Of a stretch of DNA of 64,000 bases, positions 54,465-61,209 are shown piece after piece (the stretch's first letter is position 1; each line of letters begins with the position of its first letter). Location of the stretch: positions 248,001 to 312,000 of the forward strand of contig JASGKG010000001.1 of NCBI GenBank assembly GCA_047600805.1, read 5' to 3'. Origin of the DNA: JADKHC01 sp047600805. GTDB lineage: Bacteria > Verrucomicrobiota > Verrucomicrobiia > Opitutales > Opitutaceae. Made by a program: the position numbers and the translations under genes. The notes under the pieces are model-generated. The model ran no database searches and was not told the origin of the DNA. It saw only the letters and a program-made list of their open reading frames with translations.

Positions 54465-56024
54465 TCACTGGCGGGCTTTCTCGACCGCGCCTCGATATTC
54501 GAATTCCAGCAGCGCGGGTTGGATCGCCTTCCATTGGTCGGGGGCGACGCTCCTTTGGATCTGCTCACGGGCGGCGGGCCAGTTCACGTTGCCGAATTTC
54601 AGCGTCTGGCCGCTGAGATAGTCACTGCTGTTATTGATGACCGCTTGGGCGATTTGGTCGGCTTGCGTGATCGACAGGGGGATGGACGTGAAGCCCGCGC
54701 ACATCGCGGCCCACCGGCCCAGTGCATATGCGGGGCGGGCGCGGATGAAATCCTGAAACCGTTCGAAGGTTTCTGGCCCTAGGAGTTGCTGCAGCTCCGT
54801 GTCCGGCAATCGATCAACGAGCGGAGTGATGTAGTTCGGGCCGACCGTTTGATTCTTTAGGAGGTATTCGACGGTTTTTGTTTCGAGCTCGTCGATCTGC
54901 GCCGGCGTGAGGTTCGCCAGGCGGTAAAAGCTGAGATAATTGGAATGAACTTGCGGTCGGCTGATTTCGCGGAGCAGCGGGGCGGCTTCGGGAAAACGAG
55001 CGATAAATTCTTGGCCGTCGCGCAGGCGCTCAGCGTCGCTTTCGCTCAGTTTGGGCGCGGCTGCCGGTGGGGACGATTTTGCTGATGCTCCCGGGGCAGC
55101 GCTTTGCGTGGCGGCGGTCTTGGTTGCGAGGGTTTGTTCGGTGTCGCGGATCTGTTTGAAAAGACGGCTCAGGTTTTCCTCGAGGGCTTTGTTTTCTCGA
55201 CGCGCGACCGCGGCGGTGGCTTCCGAGTTTGTATTCTCGTGGACTTCGTAAACCGCGATGCTCACTGAGCTGAGACATAAAAGGCCGGCCAGACCCACGG
55301 TGGCCGCCGTACTCAACGCTAGCTTCGTATTCATAAAATAGATCAGCCCTGAGGTTGCTGTGCTTGAAGCCGCGCTGGCTGCGGCCGTCGCGGTGATGCT
55401 GGTTGCGAGCGTGGCGGGGGCGGCAAGGGCGACGTTGTTGGCAAGCGCGAGGCTGAGCGCGGCGCCCGTCGAAACGATTCCGCGCTGGGCGAGGGCGCGA
55501 CGGAGTTTTTCCAGTGCACGGTCGATGCGTTTGCGGGCGGCGTCTTCGGACACGGCCAGTGTTTCGCCGATTTGTCTCAAGGGTTGGTTTTGGAAAAACC
55601 GCAGGAGCACGGCGGCGCGGTCGCGTTCGTTGAGTTGGTCGAGCGCCTCGTCGATGTGCGGACGAATGTTTTCCCACGCGAGTTCTGCGCCCGGGTCTGG
55701 TGCGGAAGCGGTCATGGCGGAAGCCTCTTGTTCGCGGTTTTGGCGGCGCTGCTCGCGGCGGATGACTTCGGCCGCAGCGTAGCGTGTGCTGGTGTGCAAC
55801 CAACCCGTGAGCGCGGTGTGTTGTGAGAGCGCGCCTGCCTTCCGCGCGAGATCGGCGAACACCGTTTGAGCGATGTCTTCTGCACGGTGCGTGTCACCGC
55901 CGACGCGGCGGAGCGCGACGTTGTAGACGAAGGACAGATGACGCTGGACGAGCTCCGCGAAGGCTTCTTCCGAGTGTGAAGCGGCGTAGTGGCGGAGGAG
56001 TTCGGCGTCGGACGCGGCGGACAT
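54465..56024 (-). CDS. ECF-type sigma factor fused to a membrane helix and extracytoplasmic domain
   Basis: The 519-residue protein starts with sigma-70 region 2 (about 18-90, including RHLSFVYNVALRRVGGDTHRA) and region 4 (about 130-180, with QIGETLAVSEDAARKRIDRA). An Ala-rich stretch leads to a membrane helix (about 234-259), a coiled coil (about 270-300), a Ser/Pro/Ala linker and a helical C-terminal domain (about 330-519). The sigma part would face the cytoplasm and the C-terminal domain the periplasm. No separate anti-sigma factor is needed in such a one-piece design, and none is seen. Signal-triggered release or conformational change is inferred. A structured repeat array lies upstream. 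Confidence 0.9.
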   Translation of the reverse strand: MSAASDAELLRHYAASHSEEAFAELVQRHLSFVYNVALRRVGGDTHRAEDIAQTVFADLARKAGALSQHTALTGWLHTSTRYAAAEVIRREQRRQNREQEASAMTASAPDPGAELAWENIRPHIDEALDQLNERDRAAVLLRFFQNQPLRQIGETLAVSEDAARKRIDRALEKLRRALAQRGIVSTGAALSLALANNVALAAPATLATSITATAAASAASSTATSGLIYFMNTKLALSTAATVGLAGLLCLSSVSIAVYEVHENTNSEATAAVARRENKALEENLSRLFKQIRDTEQTLATKTAATQSAAPGASAKSSPPAAAPKLSESDAERLRDGQEFIARFPEAAPLLREISRPQVHSNYLSFYRLANLTPAQIDELETKTVEYLLKNQTVGPNYITPLVDRLPDTELQQLLGPETFERFQDFIRARPAYALGRWAAMCAGFTSIPLSITQADQIAQAVINNSSDYLSGQTLKFGNVNWPAAREQIQRSVAPDQWKAIQPALLEFEYRGAVEKARQ

Positions 56025-56141
56025 TTACGTTATAACTGTCGCAATCGGACAAACCGGACAAGGAATCCGCAAATCCATGGCGTTCTTGGTGGCTGTGCCG
56101 CATTTTCTTGAGCCGGTGGAGCGCGGTCGGCGTCGGGTGAA

Positions 56142-56330
56142 TTGCTGTCACGCTGCGCTGATCGATTGGATCGCTGCGCGCGGCAACTGACTTGCATTGT
56201 TCATCGATTGTCTCGGTGCGACGGACGATTGTCACGCTGCGGTGGCCGGTTGTCCCGCGTGGTTGGGCGCCTGACGCGTTGCGGGTATCGATTTGCTCGC
56301 TTGCTGTCACGATTCCTCCGGCCGCTCACT
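56142..56330. repeat. Degenerate 21-bp tandem repeat, nine units
   Basis: Nine consecutive 21-base units in exact phase. The approximate consensus begins CGATTGTCNCGCTGCG; the best units start at 56163, 56205 and 56226, and later units at 56247, 56268, 56289 and 56310 keep the phase with more changes. Short frames on both strands across it therefore encode seven-residue periodicity, which is a by-product. It lies 118-306 bases upstream of the sigma gene start, inside a 439-base gap. Confidence 0.75.
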
Positions 56331-56340
56331 CCTGGCCAAG

Positions 56341-56428
56341 GGTAGGGACGACCAGCCTTGGCCGTCCGGTTGAGCACGAGCCAAACCGCGGGCGATGGCG
56401 ACGGTCGGCCTGGCAGGCCGACCCTACC
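56341..56428. repeat. REP-like element with GGTAGGG ends and two internal palindromes
   Basis: GGTAGGG (56341-56347) and CCCTACC (56422-56428) form terminal inverted repeats 88 bases apart. Inside are a perfect 9-bp hairpin GGTCGGCCT-GGC-AGGCCGACC (56403-56423) and a weaker one near 56345-56367 with GGACG and CGTCC arms. This double-hairpin layout is that of REP/BIME sequences mobilised by TnpA-REP transposases. Confidence 0.8.
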
Positions 56429-56463
56429 ATTAATCACCGTGTAAACGACGCTGCGCGGTTGGT

Positions 56464-56718
56464 TTAGACCGGGAAAAGATCTTTGACCACGGACATGGCT
56501 TTTTCGAGCTGCGACTCGGGAACAAAGACCACGAGTTTCGCACCTTCGGGGTAAATGCCGAAATACAACTGGAGCGCGTGGGTCGGTTTGGCCATTTCGG
56601 AATGGTCGGCTTCGACCTCGAAAGGGATTTTCGCCTCCTCCAAACGCGGAAGCACTTTCTTCGCCTCGTGAGGTTCGAAAGCGCCGAGCTGATGCAACAT
56701 TTCCGATTCTTCAGGCAT
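56464..56718 (-). CDS. Small DUF2007-like protein
   Basis: An 84-residue protein with an alternating beta/alpha pattern. Residues 10-35 (LGAFEPHEAKKVLPRLEEAKIPFEVE) resemble the 'position in a pair of elements, then shared residue' opening of DUF2007-type putative signalling proteins, and the end (LVVFVPESQLEKAMSVVKDL) fits the family's last strand and helix. No metal-binding motif is present. ATG at 56718. It ends 36 bases from the REP-like element. The family assignment is tentative. Confidence 0.6.
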   Translation of the reverse strand: MPEESEMLHQLGAFEPHEAKKVLPRLEEAKIPFEVEADHSEMAKPTHALQLYFGIYPEGAKLVVFVPESQLEKAMSVVKDLFPV

Positions 56719-56795
56719 GGTTTTGGGACATCAGGGAGGTGTGAATGTTCGGTGGGGTGCTGCGGTGGAGGGGAACTATGAAGTTTAGCCTGCTG

Positions 56796-57224
56796 CTAGA
56801 TCATCAGTGCGCCGTGTTCGTCGAAGGAGAACATCGGCCCCCAGGCTACCTCCCAGTAATAACCGTCGGGGTCGGAGAAATAACCGCTGTGGCCGCCCCA
56901 AAAAACATCCTGCGCGGGCTTCACGATTTTGCCGCCGGCTTTTTCGGCCAGCGCGAGGACTTGGGCGACTTCTTCTTTGCTGCGGACATTGTGCGCGAGC
57001 GTGATGCCGCCGAAGCCGTTCTTCGCGGGACGCACGTCGGGCGCGATATCTTCGGCGAGTCGTTCGAGCGGGTAGAGCGCAAGGCGTGTGCCGCCGGTTT
57101 GGAAAAACGCGATAGGTTCTCCCTCTTTCGCTTTGGTCGGGAAACCGAGGCCGTCGCGGTAGAAGCGAAGGGAGCGGTTGAGATCTTTCACGCCGAGCGT
57201 GATGATGGAGATGCGGGGTTCCAT
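56796..57224 (-). CDS. VOC (glyoxalase/dioxygenase superfamily) protein
   Basis: The 142-residue protein shows a vicinal-oxygen-chelate fold: ISIITLGVKDLNRSLRFYRD at the N-terminus, GGTRLALYPLERLAED in the middle and GYFSDPDGYYWEVAWGP at the C-terminus, with the conserved Glu. A usual metal His is replaced in the first strand, so catalysis is uncertain. It could bind or modify a small thiol or antibiotic-like molecule. Stop is TAG at 56796-56798; AAACTTC-like sequence that recurs in copy B lies right behind it. Confidence 0.88.
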   Translation of the reverse strand: MEPRISIITLGVKDLNRSLRFYRDGLGFPTKAKEGEPIAFFQTGGTRLALYPLERLAEDIAPDVRPAKNGFGGITLAHNVRSKEEVAQVLALAEKAGGKIVKPAQDVFWGGHSGYFSDPDGYYWEVAWGPMFSFDEHGALMI

Positions 57225-57242
57225 GGGATGAGGGATTTAGTT

Positions 57243-57274
57243 AACCGCGAATGAACGCGAATTGACGCGAATGC
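57243..57274. repeat. Decamer repeat, left flank of the GH63/GH37-like gene
   Basis: CGCGAAT occurs three times at ten-base spacing (57247, 57257 and 57267), following TTAAC. A related array in the same orientation lies at 58746-58770, on the other side of the GH63/GH37-like gene. Confidence 0.65.
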
Positions 57275-57360
57275 AGAAGGTGTTTTGCGCGAGCCTGCGT
57301 CCAGATTTTTCCGCTCTCAGGTGTTGGGCGAACGGCTGGCTAATGAACTGAGCTTCTTAA

Positions 57361-58683
57361 CTATTGTTGCGGTGTGGCTTGTTCGGCTTTTAGTTTTTGC
57401 CAAAGGCGCGACATGGCGAGCACGGGATTGTGGCCGAGGTAATCGGAGAACGGGACGTTGCGCTTGGTCTGTGGTTTGCGCGCGAGTTCTTCGGGTTTGC
57501 CGGCGTGCGGATGATAATATTCCCAGATGGTGCCGGTGCGGTCGTATTGTGCCGCGGTGTCGTCGAGTGCCGCTTCGAGCAGTTTGATTGCGGCGTCGGG
57601 ACGATGGTAGCGCACACAGGCGAGAGCGGCCCAATAAGTCATGCTGTTCCAGGCGGGACCGCGCCACATGCGGAGTTGGAACTTGGGATCGCTCGCTCCG
57701 ACGGTGGAAATGGGATGCTCGGTGAAGAAGTGTTTCGGGTTGAGGAACCAATCGTCGATCACGCGTCGCGCTTGGGCCGGCGTCGCGGCACCCACAACCA
57801 GCGGCCAGAAACCGTCGAACGCCTGGCGCTGCATCGAAGGGTTCTCGATCGCCCAGCGGTCGTAGAAGAAACCCGTTTTGTCGTCCCAGAGCTGCGTTTG
57901 GATGAACTGTTGCAGGCGGTCGGCCCGGGCTTTCCACGGCTTGGCGTCCTCGCCGAGCTCCTTTGCCCACTCGGTTGCGTAATGACAGAGCTGATACACG
58001 TGGGCGGTGGCATCGACGCAGGGTTTTGCACCGACCGTGGTGTCGTCGAAGCGGACGCCCTGATCGACGCCGCTCTCCCAGCGATGCGTGAGGATGTCGT
58101 TGTAGAAAAAGCCGTCGGGCTGCGCGCGGCGCTTCGCCTCGAACCAGCCGATTTGGCGCGTGGCGCACGCGAAGAACTCGCGCAGGAGCGAGCGGTCGCC
58201 GGTCACGGCCATATATTCATTTGCGGCGTACACCCAGACGGGCGGATGCCCCTCGGTGTCGTCTTTCAGATCGTACGGCCGATCGGCGAAACCTGGCGAA
58301 CCGGTCAGGAGAACCAAGCCGGGGAGGTAACCGCTCGGCTGTTGCAGGCGGACATCGTTGAGCAGCTGTTCGCGCGCGTGACGAGGCGTGGTGGGCAGGA
58401 CGTCGAGGATTTCGTGCACGATGTCCCAGTTGCCGAACGCGGGGCCGTAACCATAACCGGGCCCGGTGTCCTGCCAGTCGAATTCGAACGGCCAGGCGGC
58501 CGGATGCGTGCTGCGCACGTGGAGGCCGACGGCGTAGCGAAGCATCGGACGCCACGCTGGTTTGCCGAGGGTAGTTGACTCTTTAAGGAGCGGAGCGGCC
58601 CAGTCTTCAGCGGCGGACGCTGGAAGCGCGGTGGTAACGTGAGCGAGCGCGAAGCAGAGGAGTAGAAGGACAAGGGGTTTCAT
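57361..58683 (-). CDS. Secreted (alpha/alpha)6-barrel glycoside hydrolase, GH63/GH37-like
   Basis: A 440-residue exported protein (signal peptide about 1-24). The toroid's signature pieces are visible: FEFDWQDTGPGYGYGP, DGFFYNDILTHRWESGVDQG (the GH37/GH63 acid-bearing WESGxD region), LRMWRGPAWNSMTYW (compare GPxWxxxN) and IWEYYHPHAGKP. Family members are inverting glucosidases, trehalases or mannosyl/glucosylglycerate hydrolases; the exact substrate is open. It is not linked to another sugar gene. It is flanked on both sides by related decamer repeats, which may mark insertion. Confidence 0.82.
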   Translation of the reverse strand: MKPLVLLLLCFALAHVTTALPASAAEDWAAPLLKESTTLGKPAWRPMLRYAVGLHVRSTHPAAWPFEFDWQDTGPGYGYGPAFGNWDIVHEILDVLPTTPRHAREQLLNDVRLQQPSGYLPGLVLLTGSPGFADRPYDLKDDTEGHPPVWVYAANEYMAVTGDRSLLREFFACATRQIGWFEAKRRAQPDGFFYNDILTHRWESGVDQGVRFDDTTVGAKPCVDATAHVYQLCHYATEWAKELGEDAKPWKARADRLQQFIQTQLWDDKTGFFYDRWAIENPSMQRQAFDGFWPLVVGAATPAQARRVIDDWFLNPKHFFTEHPISTVGASDPKFQLRMWRGPAWNSMTYWAALACVRYHRPDAAIKLLEAALDDTAAQYDRTGTIWEYYHPHAGKPEELARKPQTKRNVPFSDYLGHNPVLAMSRLWQKLKAEQATPQQ

Positions 58684-58745
58684 GGGGTGCAGGGGAGCGT
58701 AGTGTTGTGAGCGGCGCGAGGAGGTGGGAGGTCGGCAAACAACTC

Positions 58746-58770
58746 ACCACTAATGAACACTAATTAAAGG
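58746..58770. repeat. Decamer repeat, right flank of the GH63/GH37-like gene
   Basis: ACCACTAATGAACACTAATT aligns over 21 bases with the left-flank array in direct orientation; differences fall mainly at the same two positions of each decamer (A/G and T/G). Confidence 0.6.
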
Positions 58771-58881
58771 GAATGTCAGGAATAGGTTGGAACGTTCTCA
58801 GGACTGAGGCGCATCACCTTGTTTTTTCCATCCCGATTTAAAAGAGGGATCCATGGCGGCGAACTTTAGCCTGCGACAGAA

Positions 58882-59002
58882 AGGTGGTGCGGGCCGTCCC
58901 GGCACGCATCGGTTTGAATAAACGTGAGGCCCGCTTTGGATACTGTTACGTAGAGTCGATTCGCGACGTCGCATACCGCGTCGGGGACGACGCGGTCCAC
59001 CT
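58882..59002 (-). repeat. 3'-end repeat element, copy B (after argA)
   Basis: Read in argA direction it begins 26 bases after the stop, with hairpin ACCGCGTCG-TCCC-CGACGCGGT (58996-58975), then GACGTCGCGAATCGA (58970-58956) and the 33-base block (58914-58882) identical to 53486-53518. The stem differs from copy A by paired changes (an A-T pair in copy A is a C-G pair here), which supports conserved RNA or DNA structure. Confidence 0.85.
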
Positions 59003-59028
59003 TTCAGAAGGCGATCAGAGGGCCTCGT

Positions 59029-60357
59029 TCACAGCTGCTTCACGAGCACCTTGGCGTTGCGGCCGCTTTCGGCGTAGAGCTTCAGGCGTGCGGCGGGGAG
59101 AATTTCTTTGTCCGCATCTTCGAAGTTCAAGACGGACGCGAAGAAGCCGTAGCTCTGCGTGGAGAGCGCGATGATAGTCTTCACGCCGCGCTCGCGGGCC
59201 TTCAGGCACGCGTAGTCGACCATCTTTCGGCCGATGTCGCGGTTCTGGTAAAACGGCAGCACGTAGAGCGAGCCAACTTCGGCCATCTGCGGTTTGTCGG
59301 GGTAGAACGTGAGCGAGACGCAGGCGATGATGTTCTCGTCGATTTCGAAGACGAAGAACTGATCGATGTTTTTCTCGATCGTCTGCTCGGAGCGCGGAAG
59401 CAGTTCCTCGCGGCGAACGGCGCCGCGGATGAGATTATAAATGTGGCGGGCGTCGCGGCGTGTGGCGGTGCGGATTTGTTGGTAATCGTTTCCGTAGACG
59501 AGCGTGCCGACGCCCTCGTTGGAAAAGATCTCGTTGATCAGGCCGTCGAAAATGCGGCCGTCGACCACGTGGACGCGCGGTGTGCCCGTCTCGATGGCTT
59601 TGATCGCGTGAACAGCCTTGCTCTGCACCGGATCGCTGACGCGCTCGGGATGTTCCTTGAGAATGGTTCGAAGGGCTTCGACCGTGATGTCGCGTTTGAC
59701 TTCGCCGTCGATCAAGAGGCCGGGCTGCGGCGTGAGGAAAACGATCTTCGTCGCGTGGAGCGCCTCGGCGAGTTCGGCGGCGAGGAGGTCGGAGTTGATG
59801 CGCAGCGAGCGGCCGTCAGGGCCGAACCCGATGGGAGAGACAATCGGGACGATGTTCTTGTCGATCAGGCTGAGGATGAAATCGGTGTCGATGCGCTCGA
59901 CCTTGCCGGTGAATTGATGATCGACGCCGCGCAGAATGCCGAGCGGCAGCGAGCGAATCGCGTTCGTGACGGCGCACTTTAAATTGTTTTGCGTGAGACC
60001 TTCGATCAGCGCGTGGGAAACGCGGGACGAGGCGCGGATGGCGAGGTCGAGCGTGGAGGCATCGGTCAGGCCCGTGCCGTAGGCATCGGTGATCGTGATG
60101 TTGCGCATGGCCGATAGCTCTTGGATCTGGTGGCTGATGCCGTGGACGAGCACGACCCTGATCGAAAGGCTGCGAAGGACGGCGATGTCGACGAGCAGGT
60201 TGCCAAAATTTTCGTCGGCGACGATGGCGCCATCGAGGGCGATGATGAAAATCTGATCCTTGAAGCGCGGGACGTATTTGAGGATGCCGCGGAGATCGGT
60301 GGGTTTGATCGTCGTGGCGGTGGCTGGGGCGGGCGGAAGGTTGGCGCTATTGCTCAT
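59029..60357 (-). CDS. argA: Amino-acid N-acetyltransferase (N-acetylglutamate synthase)
   Basis: A protein of about 442 residues with an amino-acid-kinase fold domain (about 20-280; VVLVHGISHQIQ, INSDLLAAELAEAL, FLTPQPGLL) and a C-terminal GNAT domain (about 295-430; EVGSLYVLPFYQNRDIGRKM with the Gln/Arg-x-x-Gly acetyl-CoA loop). This two-domain form is ArgA, the first step of arginine synthesis, usually inhibited by arginine. The ATG at 60357 is chosen; an ATG at 60381 adds eight residues, and neither has a clear ribosome binding site. Copy B of the repeat element follows its stop. Confidence 0.9.
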   Translation of the reverse strand: MSNSANLPPAPATATTIKPTDLRGILKYVPRFKDQIFIIALDGAIVADENFGNLLVDIAVLRSLSIRVVLVHGISHQIQELSAMRNITITDAYGTGLTDASTLDLAIRASSRVSHALIEGLTQNNLKCAVTNAIRSLPLGILRGVDHQFTGKVERIDTDFILSLIDKNIVPIVSPIGFGPDGRSLRINSDLLAAELAEALHATKIVFLTPQPGLLIDGEVKRDITVEALRTILKEHPERVSDPVQSKAVHAIKAIETGTPRVHVVDGRIFDGLINEIFSNEGVGTLVYGNDYQQIRTATRRDARHIYNLIRGAVRREELLPRSEQTIEKNIDQFFVFEIDENIIACVSLTFYPDKPQMAEVGSLYVLPFYQNRDIGRKMVDYACLKARERGVKTIIALSTQSYGFFASVLNFEDADKEILPAARLKLYAESGRNAKVLVKQL

Positions 60358-60496
60358 CGCGATGCAGCGTTTCTCATGCATGCGGGGGCGGGCGTCAATG
60401 CGCGCTTTCGGCCGTCAGCGGTCGGACGTGCTGGTAGGAGTGAGGCCGAGCGACTGCGCGTGACGTGCGCTGCGCATTTGCCCGGGCGCGTTCAGC

Positions 60497-61090
60497 TCAC
60501 TGGATTTGCAGTGACCACTCGCGAGAACTCTGCGAGCCGATCAGGTGGACCCGGTATTTGCCTGGCTTGAGCGTGCCGCTCGGGATGGTGACGAGCACGG
60601 CGTAGTCGCGAGAACGCGCTTCGAGCTGACCGCCGATCTTTTCGGAACTGGCGACGATCGCGATGTCGTCGTCTTTCACGTAGACGAAGGTTTCGCCGAG
60701 CGTGGACTTTTGGTTGGGCAACCGGCAGGTGAATTGGAAGGCGTAAGGCAGGAGTGTGTTTCCGACCGCAGGTGCAGTGAGCTTGGTGAAACCTTCCGGC
60801 AGCGAAGGTGCGTCGGTTAACATTTGCGCGAGCTCGGCGGGAAGTCCTCCGGCAGTATTCTGGTGCGTTGCGGTCGGCTTGGGGAGCGAAGCGATCGAGC
60901 GTTCCGAATCGGCGGGCAGGGTGACTGAGGCGGGGATGCGTTGATATCCGGCCTGTTCGAGGCGGTGAACCGTGGCGCGGTCCTTGGCGTTTTGATAAGG
61001 CTCGTAACTGCGGCCCGGCTTGCGGAAGCGGAGCGTGATGAACGTGTAGCCGACAATAAAAACCAGGATCGCGATCACGATCCACTTCAT
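60497..61090 (-). CDS. Hypothetical single-pass membrane protein
   Basis: A 197-residue protein with an N-terminal signal anchor (WIVIAILVFIVGYTFITLRF), a disordered Pro/Thr linker and a beta-rich extracytoplasmic domain (about 90-197) ending in KYRVHLIGSQSSREWSLQIQ. I do not recognise a family. The ATG at 61090 puts the hydrophobic helix first; a start at 61123 adds 11 residues. It is divergent from proS across 119 bases and precedes argA by about 140 bases on the same strand. Confidence 0.65.
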   Translation of the reverse strand: MKWIVIAILVFIVGYTFITLRFRKPGRSYEPYQNAKDRATVHRLEQAGYQRIPASVTLPADSERSIASLPKPTATHQNTAGGLPAELAQMLTDAPSLPEGFTKLTAPAVGNTLLPYAFQFTCRLPNQKSTLGETFVYVKDDDIAIVASSEKIGGQLEARSRDYAVLVTIPSGTLKPGKYRVHLIGSQSSREWSLQIQ

Positions 61091-61209
61091 TGACCAAGGC
61101 TTGGGAGACGGGCGGGCTGGCATGCGCGGAGTGCGAGGTAAGGGCGCCCGCGGCTCGCTCGCAAATACATTTGCGCCGGGCCGGGCGGACTGCTTCGTTG
61201 GCCGGCTTT

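Noticed and set aside
56142..56345. Short plus-strand frame with seven-residue repeats rich in Arg, Leu and Cys
   Set aside because: The periodicity follows from the 21-bp DNA repeat and appears in a minus-strand frame too; no ribosome binding site or family support.
57397..58578. 393-residue open frame on the plus strand opposite the GH63/GH37-like gene
   Set aside because: Antisense to a gene with a signal peptide and family motifs; no recognisable domain.
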